A stretch of 64,000 bases of DNA from Cyanobacteria bacterium FACHB-63. GTDB taxonomy: Bacteria > Cyanobacteriota > Cyanobacteriia > Leptolyngbyales > Leptolyngbyaceae. Below the pieces are notes generated by a model. That model saw only the letters and a program-made list of their open reading frames with translations. It was not told the origin of the DNA and searched no databases. The stretch lies in contig JACJNX010000016.1 in assembly GCA_014695255.1 (NCBI GenBank), positions 1 to 64,000 of the forward strand, read 5' to 3'. Positions 55,309 to 64,000 of this stretch are shown in pieces (position 1 is the first letter of the stretch; each line of letters opens with the position of its first letter). Position numbers and translations under genes: made by a program.

Positions 55309-55406
55309 AGGAAAACAGAGCTAGGAGGGTTGAAAAGAAGCTTAGGGACTAGAGTGTAGCACTGTTTTGAAATCTCGGCGCATTCCTCTTTGTCCCTGAC
55401 TTCTCG

Positions 55407-57869
55407 TTACAGCCAGTCGTCCTCATCATCCCAGTTGTCTTGCTGATAGTTGGGGCGACTGGGACGCTTGCGAGGGGTGTCATCGCGGCGGGGCTGATCG
55501 CTGCTGCGGGATTGGCGATCGTTGTAATAGTCGGCATCGTAATCGGGACGCTTGCGGGCTGGGGGCGAATCATAGCTATCCCGACGCGGTGCATCATAGC
55601 CGTCCCGACGCGGCCAATCATAGTCGCTGTCTTGTCGGGGTGAACGATCCGACTGGGGGGAACCGTAATCGTAATAATCGGAACTGCGGGCTGAACGATC
55701 GCTGGAGCCGTAAGAATCGCCATAGGGATCAGCACTGCGGCGCGGCGGTGTGCTGAAGTCGGAATCGCGGGTCGATCGACCAGAGCCATAGTCAGAATCG
55801 CGGGTCGATCGACCACTTGAGCCGTAGGAATCTCGTCCGCCTGAACTGTACGGATCGCTGTAGGAATCTCGACGCGGATAATCTGGGCGATACAGATCAG
55901 GCTCACGAGCAGGATTCAGCGCATAGCCACTGCGTCCACCGCTCCAGTAGTCATCTCGATAATCGCGGCGATTGTCGTAATAGTAATCGTCGTCGTCTTC
56001 AAGGAAGAAGTCTTTGATTGATTTGAGGATGCCGCCTTCGCCTTCTTCCTCTCTGTTTTGCTGATACACTTCGCGATTCAGGTCGTAAAGGGCATCTCTG
56101 AGGTCGGCTTCTGCAATATCAACTCCGCGATCGTCGTTGTTTGCGAGTGCGGCTCGCAGTCGCTGCACGAGCGGTTCAATACGATTGCGGTAAGGCTGAA
56201 CAAACTGGAAGCCGAAATCTAGGGTGGCTTCTCGCAGTTGGCGCTCTGCCTGATAGGTCATAGCTTCAGCACGGTTGCGCTTCTCGACTTTGGCTTTGCG
56301 GAGTTCATCAATTTCGGCAAATTCTTCGGCACTGCGAATCATTTGCTTAATCTCTTCGTCGCTTAGGTTCGATGCCCCTTGAATGGTGATGCTCTGTTCA
56401 CGTCCAGTGGTGCGATCCATCGCCGTCACTTGCATAATGCCGTTGGCATCAATATCAAACGCGACTTGAATTTGAGGAATGCCACGCGGTGCAGGCGGAA
56501 TGCCCATCAGCTTAAACCGCCCCAGCGATTTATTCCCGGATGCCATTGGACGCTCGCCTTGAAGAATGTGAACCTCAACGACGGTTTGGTTGTCTTCGGA
56601 GGTCGAGAAAACGTCCGATCGCCGAGTTGGAATCGTGGTTCCGCGGGGAATCAGCGCTTTCATAATGCCGCCGATCGTTTCCAATCCAACTGAAATTGGG
56701 GTGACATCGAGCAGCAGAATGTCTTTGACTTCGCCTGCTAGGATTCCCGCTTGAATAGCGGCTCCAACTGCGACAACTTCATCCGGGTTGACGTTTTGAT
56801 TCGGTTCGAGATTGATCAGCGCTCTCACGACTTCTTGCACCATTGGCATTCGAGTTCCGCCGCCGACGAGCACGACTTCATCGATATCGCGGGGACTCAT
56901 GCCTGCATCGCGAAACGCTTCTCGAAGGGGAAGTCTCAGACGCGAGAGCAAGTCTTCGCATAAGCCTTCAAACTGCGATCGGGTTAATCGCGTCTCTAAG
57001 TGTTTCGGGCCGTCTTTATCGGCCGCAATAAACGGGAGATTGATCTCCGTTACGCCTACGCCTGAAAGCTCGATTTTTGCTTTCTCTGCGGCTTCGGTAA
57101 GTCGCTGTAAAGACTGGCGTTCTTTGCGTAAATCAATGCCTTCACGCTCTAAGAACTGCTCTGCTAGCCAATCGACGATTTTTTTATCGAACTCGGCTCC
57201 GCCCAACTGCGTATCGCCGCTGGTGGCTTTCACTTCAAATACACCATCGCCGACATCGAGAATCGAAACGTCGAACGTACCGCCACCAAGGTCAAACACG
57301 AGAATCGTTTCGCTTTGAACGCGATCGAGTCCATACGCCAACGATGCCGCAGTCGGTTCGTTGAGAATGCGCTTCACTTCTAGTCCAGCAATGCGTCCAG
57401 CATCGCGGGTCGCTTGACGCTGAGCATCGTTGAAATAAGCGGGAACCGTGATCACTGCACCCGTTACAGGCTCACCCAAATATCGAGCGGCTTCGTCGGC
57501 TAATTTCTTCAGAATTTGCGCGGAGATTTCCTCTGGGGCAAAATCACGATCGAGTCTAGGGCACTTCAGCTTGATGTTGCCCGCTTCGTCTTTACGGATC
57601 GTATAAGGAACGCGCTTCGATTCGGGGTTGAGTTCGGCATATTTGCGCCCCATAAACCGTTTCACGCCAAAAAACGTATTCTGCGGATCAAGCACTGCCT
57701 GACGACGCGCCAATTGTCCAACGAGACGTTCGCCTTCTTTGCTCACGCCAACGACCGATGGCGTGGTTCGCATTCCTTCGGCATTGGCGATGACTACTGG
57801 CTTACCGCCCTCCATGACTGCCACGACCGAGTTGGTTGTTCCCAGGTCAATCCCAACGACTCTACCCAT
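55407..57869 (-). CDS. dnaK: Hsp70 chaperone with long low-complexity tail (DnaK3-like)
   Basis: The 820-residue Hsp70 has the ATPase signatures [27 protein letters not shown] and [14 protein letters not shown]. The substrate-binding domain and a helical lid run to about residue 620. The last 200 residues are a low-complexity tail of Arg, Asp, Ser, Tyr and Gly (repeated RRDSYDSP-, [14 protein letters not shown]-like units) that ends [10 protein letters not shown]. The long divergent tail and the downstream dnaJ fit cyanobacterial DnaK3, a thylakoid-associated essential paralogue. No CIRCE operator is seen; an inverted repeat lies at 57948. Confidence 0.94.
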   Translation of the reverse strand: MGRVVGIDLGTTNSVVAVMEGGKPVVIANAEGMRTTPSVVGVSKEGERLVGQLARRQAVLDPQNTFFGVKRFMGRKYAELNPESKRVPYTIRKDEAGNIKLKCPRLDRDFAPEEISAQILKKLADEAARYLGEPVTGAVITVPAYFNDAQRQATRDAGRIAGLEVKRILNEPTAASLAYGLDRVQSETILVFDLGGGTFDVSILDVGDGVFEVKATSGDTQLGGAEFDKKIVDWLAEQFLEREGIDLRKERQSLQRLTEAAEKAKIELSGVGVTEINLPFIAADKDGPKHLETRLTRSQFEGLCEDLLSRLRLPLREAFRDAGMSPRDIDEVVLVGGGTRMPMVQEVVRALINLEPNQNVNPDEVVAVGAAIQAGILAGEVKDILLLDVTPISVGLETIGGIMKALIPRGTTIPTRRSDVFSTSEDNQTVVEVHILQGERPMASGNKSLGRFKLMGIPPAPRGIPQIQVAFDIDANGIMQVTAMDRTTGREQSITIQGASNLSDEEIKQMIRSAEEFAEIDELRKAKVEKRNRAEAMTYQAERQLREATLDFGFQFVQPYRNRIEPLVQRLRAALANNDDRGVDIAEADLRDALYDLNREVYQQNREEEGEGGILKSIKDFFLEDDDDYYYDNRRDYRDDYWSGGRSGYALNPAREPDLYRPDYPRRDSYSDPYSSGGRDSYGSSGRSTRDSDYGSGRSTRDSDFSTPPRRSADPYGDSYGSSDRSARSSDYYDYGSPQSDRSPRQDSDYDWPRRDGYDAPRRDSYDSPPARKRPDYDADYYNDRQSRSSDQPRRDDTPRKRPSRPNYQQDNWDDEDDWL

Positions 57870-57947
57870 TCGCTTCTTTAACCTTTACTGCGATCATAAG
57901 GTTTGCTGGACTTATTCTATCCTGTCGTTTCCACATCCGCTGTTCAG

Positions 57948-57970
57948 GCTAATCAGATGTGCCGATTAGC
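57948..57970. promoter_or_regulatory. inverted repeat between dnaK and ldt
   Basis: GCTAATC (57948-57954), nine bases, then GATTAGC (57964-57970). The 7-base arms and 9-base spacer have the geometry of the CIRCE heat-shock operator but not its sequence. It could control dnaK, the divergent transpeptidase gene or both. Confidence 0.4.
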
Positions 57971-58029
57971 GCTTGATTATTTTAACCACATGAGCAGGAA
58001 TGATAGGAAAAGCGTGAAAGGTGAGTGAG

Positions 58030-58533
58030 ATGAAACGGATTTTAGCGTTTGTGAGCGGATTTTTGCTGATTGGCGGATTGCCAATGTTCGCGGCTCCAGA
58101 TTGGCGATCGACCGCTGAAATTCAACTGTCTGAACCAGAAGTTTTGCCGTTGCGGGTGGTGGTACGCCCGAAAGCGCGGCGGGCTTATGTGTACGAAGGA
58201 AAAGTGATTGTTGCAAGTTATGCGATCGCGGTTGGCAAATCAGGCTGGGAAACTCCTCCCGGAGAATATAAAGTGTTCTCGAAAGAAGTCAATCCAGTGT
58301 TCAAGAACTTTAGAACAGGCAAAATCATTAAGCCAGGATCTAATAATCCTTTAGGTGTTCGTTGGATTGGATTTTGGACAGATGGAAAAACTCAGCTTGG
58401 ATTTCACGGCACGAATGAACCGGAATTGATCGGACAAGCCGTGTCGCATGGGTGCATCCGAATGCGAAATAAAGATGTGGTTGCGCTGTTTGAAAAGGTG
58501 TCGATCGGAACTCCTATTATTGTTGAGCCTTAA
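58030..58533 (+). CDS. L,D-transpeptidase (YkuD family)
   Basis: The 167-residue periplasmic enzyme forms 3-3 peptidoglycan cross-links or attaches proteins to the wall. It starts at ATG 58030 with AAAGGTGAG upstream. A signal peptide (ILAFVSGFLLIGGLPMFAA) is followed by a single YkuD domain: YAIAVGKSGWETPPGEYKV, then GFHGTNEPELIG and the active-site SHGCIRMRNKDV with the catalytic Cys. It is monocistronic, divergent from dnaK, 40 bases before a Uma2 gene. Confidence 0.93.
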   Translation: MKRILAFVSGFLLIGGLPMFAAPDWRSTAEIQLSEPEVLPLRVVVRPKARRAYVYEGKVIVASYAIAVGKSGWETPPGEYKVFSKEVNPVFKNFRTGKIIKPGSNNPLGVRWIGFWTDGKTQLGFHGTNEPELIGQAVSHGCIRMRNKDVVALFEKVSIGTPIIVEP

Positions 58534-58569
58534 CTCTTGATAACCTAAATGTACTCCTGAGGTTTTGCT

Positions 58570-59130
58570 ATGACCACCGAGGTTTTAAGACGACTATTCA
58601 CGGTTGAGCAATATCACCGCATGATCGCAACCGGGATTCTTCAGGAGGGCGATCGAGTTGAGTTGATTCGGGGAGAAATTGTTGAGAAGGCATCGATTGG
58701 AACGAAACACGCAGCAGGCGTAAGACGGTTAAATCGTTTATTCTTCAATAAGTTTGGCGATCAAGTCCTGATTTCAGTCCAAAATCCAGTTGAAGTGGAT
58801 GAGTATTCAGAGCCAGAGCCTGATATTGCACTCCTAAGACCGCGTGAAGATTTCTATGCCTCTGCTCACCCCACGCCAGACGATGTATTCTTGCTGATCG
58901 AAGTTTCGGATTCAACGATTCGGTACGATCGCACTGTCAAAATTCCACTTTATGCTGAGGACAATATTGCTGAAGCGTGGATTGTCGATGTGAATGCAGA
59001 ACTAGTTGAGGTGTATCGGCAACCGAGTGCAACAGGATATCGACCGCTTCAAACCTCTATGCGGGGTCAAACGATTGAGCTTTTAGCCTTTCCAGGAGTG
59101 CCAATTTCAGTCGATGAAATTCTAGGTTAG
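58570..59130 (+). CDS. Uma2/DUF820 family protein (second copy)
   Basis: The 186-residue protein has RRLFTVEQYHRMIATGILQEGDRVELIRGEIVE, then EPEPDIALLR (Asp) and VFLLIEVSDSTIRYDRTVKIPLYA (Glu, with Ser in place of the usual Lys directly after EV). This fits the Uma2 subgroup starting with a helix-rich extension, distinct from the copy at 45451. DNA cleavage is unproven. It follows the transpeptidase gene by 36 bases and may share its transcript; its stop shares TTAG with the convergent DUF4126 gene. Confidence 0.88.
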   Translation: MTTEVLRRLFTVEQYHRMIATGILQEGDRVELIRGEIVEKASIGTKHAAGVRRLNRLFFNKFGDQVLISVQNPVEVDEYSEPEPDIALLRPREDFYASAHPTPDDVFLLIEVSDSTIRYDRTVKIPLYAEDNIAEAWIVDVNAELVEVYRQPSATGYRPLQTSMRGQTIELLAFPGVPISVDEILG

Positions 59131-59714
59131 ACTTTGCTCTGAGTTCGCCAGCGTCTTACTAGCTTTGTCAGTTGATAGATACCAAAGCTAAACAGTCCGA
59201 TTACCAACAATCCTGCGATCAAGGGCGCGGTCAGCGCTAGAACAGATAACAAGGTCGCGATCGCGAGTTCCACCGCAGCGAAAATCGGATTCGTCAAGCC
59301 ACCCGAAGCGGCAGTCGATGTGCCTCTAAGTAGATTGGTTAGTAGTTTTGTAATTCCTGCGGTTCCGCCTCCTGCCACGATCGCTAATGTCCATTGAATA
59401 AGTGGATTCATATCGGGTGCAACGGAGGCAGCGACAACCGTTCCGGCAATCATTGCAGCGGGAGTTGCGAGCACATCAAGTGCATGATCGAACCAGGGAA
59501 TTGAATAGCCGATGACTTCGAGACTGCTGGCGATCGCAAACAATCCAAATGCCTGAGAATTTTCCAGCCAGTCAAAGTCAGGCGGTAAATCATAATGTCC
59601 AAATACAGAAGCACCGCTCACAATCAGCAGGGGGATAAACACGCGAAATCCTGCTGCCGCACTTAAACTGATGCCTAAAAGAATTTCAATAATGGTGTGA
59701 AGTGTCGAGTCCAC
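59127..59714 (-). CDS. DUF4126 membrane protein
   Basis: The 195-residue protein belongs to DUF4126. It begins IEILLGISLSAAAGFRVFIPLLIVS with the family's AAGFR motif. It has about five hydrophobic helices and an internal KLLTNLLRGTSTAASGGLTNP segment that is strongly conserved in the family. Function is unknown. It is a single-gene unit on the minus strand, divergent from the TPR gene. Confidence 0.85.
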   Translation of the reverse strand: MDSTLHTIIEILLGISLSAAAGFRVFIPLLIVSGASVFGHYDLPPDFDWLENSQAFGLFAIASSLEVIGYSIPWFDHALDVLATPAAMIAGTVVAASVAPDMNPLIQWTLAIVAGGGTAGITKLLTNLLRGTSTAASGGLTNPIFAAVELAIATLLSVLALTAPLIAGLLVIGLFSFGIYQLTKLVRRWRTQSKV

Positions 59715-59861
59715 TGGCTTTATCCCAATCTCTAATTCGAGTGTAGAACGGGAGTTCAGATTTCTGTCTCTGCTAACCGAATCAAGTTGGGTCGAGAAAT
59801 CCCACCCGGACGGTAGAGAACTTTAATCCGATACTTAAAGTGCAGAGATCAGGTATCAGAG

Positions 59862-60221
59862 ATGGATAGTCTGGAACAAGGCTGTGAATGTTGTCAGCGT
59901 GAAGAATATTTAGAAGCCATTCAGCATTTTGATCGAGCAATTCAGGCGGATGCAGGTTGCTCGAAAGCGTGGAACTTTCGTGGGAATGCGCTTTCAGCCT
60001 TAAAACGGTATGCAGAAGCATTGAACAACTACGATCGCGCCACAGTTCTACAGTCTGATTATCATCAAGCTTGGTTTAATCGCGGATTGTTATTGATGGA
60101 AATGGGTGCGTATGGCAATGCGATCGAGTCTTACGATCGCGCAATTGATCACTATCCTGATCCGGCTTACATTCATGCAAGGGCTTCGATTGGGCTAAAG
60201 CAGAAATTAGTGTTTACGTAA
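59862..60221 (+). CDS. small TPR-repeat protein
   Basis: The 119-residue protein consists almost entirely of three tetratricopeptide repeats. They are EEYLEAIQHFDRAIQADAGCSKAW, KRYAEALNNYDRATVLQSDYHQAW and GAYGNAIESYDRAIDHYPDPAY. Such proteins are protein-interaction adaptors; the partner is unknown. There is no signal peptide. Its stop codon abuts the convergent nurA stop with no base between. Confidence 0.85.
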   Translation: MDSLEQGCECCQREEYLEAIQHFDRAIQADAGCSKAWNFRGNALSALKRYAEALNNYDRATVLQSDYHQAWFNRGLLLMEMGAYGNAIESYDRAIDHYPDPAYIHARASIGLKQKLVFT

Positions 60222-61394
60222 TTAGCGTCGTCGCACTTTGCTGATCATTTTGCGTGAAAGTCGGAGAGTCAGATCTTCTTTTTCTGCCCAGTCTTGCAGC
60301 AGTCGGTAAAAGGTTTGTCGATCGTCGTTTTTCAACACCGCAACTTGATCGGCAGTTTCGATCACATAAGGATATCCGCCTCCGATGACAACTTCTGCGC
60401 GTACCCAATCTAAAATGCGATCGTGCCAACCTTCTTCGTAAACCCAGACGGGCAATTCAATTCGAGCCGGGTAGCCATCGCGATTGGTTTTTAAGTAAGT
60501 GAAGGCAATGCGATCGCGATGTTCAAAGTATAAATCTCGGATTCCAGAGCGCTGAGAGAGAAAGAGTGGGGTGCGATCGCCCCATTGCATCTGATTCTTA
60601 GCGCGATTTAGCAATTGAGCATCGTGAATCGTTTTGCTTTCCGGTAGGCTACACAGTCGCTGTAACATCTCTGTGAGATCTCGCGCTGTTGAAGTATCGA
60701 CGTAGCCAACGACCGGAACGCGATAATCTTCACTCGCTTGTAAAACCGTGCGGATACATCTGACATAAAAATTCTTTGTTTCTTCGTCGAATGCTTCTGC
60801 AAACGTTGCAATCAAAGATCCATCGAAGAAGGCAAGACAAGATTGATTTCCGGCGTGTTCTTCCATGTATTGAACAATGCGATCGCATTCCATTTCAGAG
60901 CGACGTAAATTGACTCGTCGATCGGCAAGATCACCCCGTCCCACTTTCAAATCATTCGGGGTCATGATATCCAAAGCGATATCTTTTTCGTACTCACCAG
61001 AGGGAAGGTGATAGTTCTCATACCAACCAATTTGGACGAGTGCAACCGGAATCGAGAAATCTTTGCTCGGATAGATTTGAGAACCATCAACCGAGAATGT
61101 AGACACTCCGGTAATACGATCGCGCACCCATTCTAAACTCTCTTCGCGATTTTGCCAGCTTAGATTCGAGTGCATGATCCATTCGGGAAACAATCCCAAC
61201 GGTTCTAGCGGTCTTGCCCCACAATCTTTTATCCCCTCTAATGCTTTGAGTAATGCTTGATCAGACTTTTGCGACATTTGAATCAATGCGGTTCCGTACT
61301 GCTGAAGCATTTGGAGGGCAGTACGATCGAACGACATAAACTCTTCTCGTTTACGATCGAGCAAGCTCAAAATCTGGGAAGGTTTGATAGGCAT
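60222..61394 (-). CDS. nurA: NurA domain nuclease
   Basis: The 390-residue protein matches the NurA family, 5'-3' nucleases that work with the HerA helicase in DNA end resection in archaea and some bacteria. The start is ATG 61394 (MPIKPSQILSLLDRKREEF). Metal-binding segments are VDGSQIYP (near residue 107) and LAFFDGSLIATF (near 195), and AEVVIGGGYPYVIETAD lies close to the C-terminus. No herA is adjacent, as is common in cyanobacteria, where the partner is encoded elsewhere. It converges exactly on the TPR gene and diverges from chlD. Confidence 0.85.
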   Translation of the reverse strand: MPIKPSQILSLLDRKREEFMSFDRTALQMLQQYGTALIQMSQKSDQALLKALEGIKDCGARPLEPLGLFPEWIMHSNLSWQNREESLEWVRDRITGVSTFSVDGSQIYPSKDFSIPVALVQIGWYENYHLPSGEYEKDIALDIMTPNDLKVGRGDLADRRVNLRRSEMECDRIVQYMEEHAGNQSCLAFFDGSLIATFAEAFDEETKNFYVRCIRTVLQASEDYRVPVVGYVDTSTARDLTEMLQRLCSLPESKTIHDAQLLNRAKNQMQWGDRTPLFLSQRSGIRDLYFEHRDRIAFTYLKTNRDGYPARIELPVWVYEEGWHDRILDWVRAEVVIGGGYPYVIETADQVAVLKNDDRQTFYRLLQDWAEKEDLTLRLSRKMISKVRRR

Positions 61395-61501
61395 GAGCAA
61401 CACCGTTGGTATTTGGGTACTATATCAAACCTTTTTGATTACAGCGAAATCGAGCCACAGATCTTGGTATCGTGGATCTTGATAGCAATCTAAATTTACT
61501 A

Positions 61502-63538
61502 ATGCCTGCCACGATCGATTCTCAAATTACTGCTTTTCCTCTCGCTGCTGTTGTGGGTCAAGAAGCGATCAAACTGGCGCTGCTGCTGGCTGCGGTTGAT
61601 CCCGGTCTGGGTGGCGTGGTGATTGCTGGACGACGCGGAACCGCTAAATCTGTAATGGCGCGGGCAATTCACGCGCTCCTGCCGCCGATCGAAGTTGTCA
61701 AAGGTTCGATTAGCAACTGTGAACCGGGTGCGAACACCGAATGGGATGACTTTACGCTAGAGCAATTTGGCAACGCGGAAGAAGTTCCGACTGAAGTAAT
61801 TCGTGCGCCGTTTGTGCAAATTCCTTTAGGAGTGACTGAAGATCGATTGCTTGGATCAGTCGATGTGAGCCAATCGATCAAACAAGGAGAAACGGTGTTT
61901 CAGCCTGGATTGTTGGCGGAAGCAAATCACGGCGTGTTGTATGTCGATGAAATTAATCTGCTGGATGATCAGATTTCAAATCTATTGCTGTCAGTGCTAA
62001 CCGATGGACGCAATCAGATTGAGCGTGAAGGCATCAGTTTTCAGCATCCTTGTAAGCCGCTATTGATTGCGACCTACAACCCCGAAGAAGGAACGCTGCG
62101 AGAACATTTGCTCGATCGCATTGCGATTTCTTTGTCGGCGGACATGGTTTTGGGCCTAGACGATCGGGTTCAAGCGGTCGAGCAAGCCACTAACTATTCC
62201 AATTCACCACAAACATTTCTAGAGCAATACAACGAAGATATTGACGCGCTGAAAACACAGATTCTCTTGGCGCGGGAATGGCTCAAAGATGTGCAGATTA
62301 ACTTAGACCAAATCGAATATTTGGTGACAGAAGCAGTTCGCGGCGGGGTTCAAGGTCATCGTGCTGAATTGTTCGCGCTGCGGGTTGCGAAAGCTCATGC
62401 CGCATTAGAAGGACGCACTCAGGTCAATGCAGAAGACTTGAGAAAAGCGGTGGAACTGGTGATTATTCCACGATCGACGATCGTGCAAACGCCACCCGAA
62501 GAAGCGCCGCCCCCTCCGCCTCCACCACCCCCTCAAGATCAATCGGATCAAGAGCAAGATCAGCAGGAAGATCAAGAAGACCAAGACGAACAGGAAGACC
62601 AACCAGAGCAAGATACGCCGAACATTCCAGAGGAATTCGTCTTTGATCCAGAAGGGGTAATTCTCGATCCAGAAGTGCTGTATTTTGCACAGATGGCAAC
62701 GCGGCAAGGGAAATCGGGAAGCCGGACGATCGTGCTTTCTGAAGATCGCGGACGCTATATCAAACCAATGTTACCGAAAGGTAAAGTCCGACGAATTGCA
62801 GTCGATGCAACTTTGAGAACGGCAGCACCGTATCAGAAATCGAGACGAACGAGATCTCAAGAAGTCTCAACTGGACGCAAACGGGTGTTTGTCGAGGAAA
62901 GTGACATTCGGGCAAAGCGACTGGCTCGAAAAGCAGGAGCGCTGATCGTGTTTGTGGTCGATGCCTCTGGATCAATGGCGCTCAATCGGATGAATGCTGC
63001 TAAGGGTGCGGTTTTGAGCTTGCTGACTGAAGCGTATCAGAACCGAGATCAGGTGTCGCTGATTCCATTCCGGGGTGAACAAGCTGAGGTTTTATTACCA
63101 CCCACTCGATCGATTGAAGCCGCAAAACGTAGGCTCGATCGCTTACCTTGTGGGGGCGGTTCTCCGTTGGCGCATGGATTAACGCAAGCGGTTCGAGTCG
63201 GACTGAATGCAAAACAATCCGGGGATATTGGGCAAGTCGTGATTGTGGCGATTACGGACGGGCGCGGCAACATTCCTTTGGCTCGATCGCTCGGTGAAAC
63301 CATTCCTGAAGGCGAAAAACCTGACATCAAAGGCGAACTTTTGGAACTTGCCGCGAAGATTCGCGCCTTGGGAATTCAGCTTTTGGTGATCGATACAGAG
63401 AACAAATTCATCTCGACTGGATTTGCCAAAGAACTCGCGAAACAAGCGGGTGGAAAGTATCATCATTTGCCGAAAGCGACTGATGCTGCGATCGCTGGAG
63501 TTGCTCGAAACGCGATCGCCGATATGAAAACGAAGTAG
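61502..63538 (+). CDS. chlD: magnesium chelatase subunit D
   Basis: ChlD is the AAA+ partner of ChlI that drives Mg2+ insertion into protoporphyrin IX by ChlH, the first committed step of chlorophyll synthesis. The 678-residue protein starts at ATG 61502 ([29 protein letters not shown]). The AAA+ domain has the Walker-A-like [15 protein letters not shown] and the Walker [13 protein letters not shown] poly-Pro stretch and an acidic Gln/Asp/Glu linker (about residues 335-385) lead to a von Willebrand A domain with the MIDAS motif [13 protein letters not shown] and [10 protein letters not shown]. Length is family-typical. Confidence 0.97.
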   Translation: MPATIDSQITAFPLAAVVGQEAIKLALLLAAVDPGLGGVVIAGRRGTAKSVMARAIHALLPPIEVVKGSISNCEPGANTEWDDFTLEQFGNAEEVPTEVIRAPFVQIPLGVTEDRLLGSVDVSQSIKQGETVFQPGLLAEANHGVLYVDEINLLDDQISNLLLSVLTDGRNQIEREGISFQHPCKPLLIATYNPEEGTLREHLLDRIAISLSADMVLGLDDRVQAVEQATNYSNSPQTFLEQYNEDIDALKTQILLAREWLKDVQINLDQIEYLVTEAVRGGVQGHRAELFALRVAKAHAALEGRTQVNAEDLRKAVELVIIPRSTIVQTPPEEAPPPPPPPPPQDQSDQEQDQQEDQEDQDEQEDQPEQDTPNIPEEFVFDPEGVILDPEVLYFAQMATRQGKSGSRTIVLSEDRGRYIKPMLPKGKVRRIAVDATLRTAAPYQKSRRTRSQEVSTGRKRVFVEESDIRAKRLARKAGALIVFVVDASGSMALNRMNAAKGAVLSLLTEAYQNRDQVSLIPFRGEQAEVLLPPTRSIEAAKRRLDRLPCGGGSPLAHGLTQAVRVGLNAKQSGDIGQVVIVAITDGRGNIPLARSLGETIPEGEKPDIKGELLELAAKIRALGIQLLVIDTENKFISTGFAKELAKQAGGKYHHLPKATDAAIAGVARNAIADMKTK

Positions 63539-63594
63539 CGCAACTTTGTAAAGTTTTGTACGCTTAAAGAGTACGAATACTTCACAGCGCAATC

Positions 63595-64000
63595 ATGCTC
63601 ACGGCTCCCACAGTTTCAACCGAACACAAAATCTGGATGTGGAAGGGGTTCCAAGTTGCCTATCAAACTCAGGGCACTGAAGGAACCCCAGTCGTTTTAG
63701 TGCATGGCTTTGGGGCATCGTTCTTTCATTGGCGCAAAAACATTCCAGAATTGGCAAAAAATTGCCGCGTGTATGCGATCGATCTCATTGGCTTTGGAAA
63801 ATCCGCCAAACCGAAACCCGTTGAGCAGATTGAATACACCTTTGAAACTTGGGGCGATCAGATTGCAGATTTCTGTCGCGAAGTGGTGGGAGAGCCTGCG
63901 GTTTTGATTGGCAACTCGATCGGCTGTATTGTTGTAATGCAGGCAGCCGTAGATCATCCTGAAATTGCGCGATCGCTTGCATTGCTGAATTGCTCATTGA
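63595..64000 (+). CDS. alpha/beta hydrolase, 5' part (truncated by window)
   Basis: From ATG 63595 an open frame runs off the right edge after 135 codons. It reads MLTAPTVSTEHKIWMWKGF, then VVLVHGFGASFFHWRKNIPELA (oxyanion HGFG), YAIDLIGFGKSAKPK, and the nucleophile elbow LIGNSIGCIVVMQAA (Ser near residue 112). This is the epoxide-hydrolase/haloalkane-dehalogenase-like branch that is frequent in cyanobacteria and plastids, including pheophytinase-like esterases. Its position after chlD makes a chlorophyll-related esterase possible but unproven. The catalytic acid and His lie outside the window. Confidence 0.85.
   Translation, partial: MLTAPTVSTEHKIWMWKGFQVAYQTQGTEGTPVVLVHGFGASFFHWRKNIPELAKNCRVYAIDLIGFGKSAKPKPVEQIEYTFETWGDQIADFCREVVGEPAVLIGNSIGCIVVMQAAVDHPEIARSLALLNCSL

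Noticed and set aside
55349-55906. 185-codon minus-strand frame across the dnaK 3' end
   Set aside because: It lies in the low-complexity tail region of dnaK in another frame; the translation is Ile/Pro/Ala-biased and arises from the repeated Arg/Asp/Ser codons.
57870-58029. CIRCE operator for dnaK
   Set aside because: The consensus TTAGCACTC-N9-GAGTGCTAA is absent; only a different inverted repeat with the same spacer is present.

Overview
The window is a piece of a cyanobacterial chromosome. Direct evidence is a set of lineage-defining genes: phosphoribulokinase with its regulatory cysteines, ferredoxin-NADP reductase with an N-terminal CpcD-like linker domain, Mg-chelatase subunit ChlD, a Ycf20-type protein, a valyl-tRNA synthetase carrying a CAAD membrane domain, and many copies of the HIP1 octamer GCGATCGC. 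A Leptolyngbya-like or related filamentous or unicellular species is my guess from overall resemblance only. I see no insertion sequence, prophage, CRISPR array or plasmid-type module. This is ordinary core chromosome with some local decay and repeats.

Layout. 1-0.4 kb: the 5' end of a 16S rRNA gene leaving the window on the minus strand, with its leader and promoter. 0.4-4.7 kb: glyQ and small hypothetical genes, including a 21-bp tandem repeat. 4.8-10.5 kb: comEC, tRNA-Ser(CGA), a family 2 glycosyltransferase, a GDSL lipoprotein with a cytochrome b561-like partner, and mug. 10.5-14.8 kb: pyrC, a signal peptidase I, a dihydroorotase-like protein lacking several metal ligands, and a DUF1350 hydrolase. 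14.9-20.7 kb: a histidine-kinase-like protein with a degraded ATPase domain, a [2Fe-2S] protein behind a clear promoter and palindrome, an intact sensor kinase, a secreted protein and hisB. 20.7-28.1 kb: the formaldehyde detoxification pair frmA-fghA, GT-C type membrane glycosyltransferases with a truncated tandem copy, and ubiD. 28.2-34.9 kb: a RodZ-like protein, a methyltransferase, petH, another GT-C protein and prk. 35.2-40.2 kb: an uncharacterised six-repeat protein, a 12-unit 21-bp repeat, valS-CAAD, and a structured RNA that I read as a candidate 6S RNA. 40.2-49.3 kb: an O-antigen-ligase-like protein, YaaW, an FAD oxidoreductase, mscL, a second signal peptidase, a Uma2 protein and a three-gene MacAB-like exporter. 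49.9-64 kb: conserved hypotheticals, a DUF39 sulfur-transfer protein, ycf20, a dnaK-dnaJ pair (DnaK3-like), an L,D-transpeptidase, a second Uma2 protein, nurA, chlD and a truncated alpha/beta hydrolase.

How the genes relate. Photosynthesis and carbon fixation are represented by prk, petH, chlD and probably ubiD (plastoquinone head group). Envelope and surface-polymer work is spread over five membrane or cytoplasmic glycosyltransferase-like genes, two signal peptidases, an L,D-transpeptidase and the exporter. Most genes stand alone or in pairs. True co-directional overlaps are cytochrome b561/GDSL, hisB/secreted protein and frmA/fghA. A repeated architectural feature is convergent gene pairs that share a 4-base TTAR stop overlap (seven pairs).

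Nothing here is a convincing new defence or mobile system. The most rewarding leads are the candidate 6S RNA at about 39.58-39.75 kb, the membrane-anchored ValRS, the six-repeat protein at 35.2 kb, the two 21-bp repeat tracts, three strong inverted repeats in intergenic DNA, and the decayed tandem duplication at 24.1-24.9 kb.
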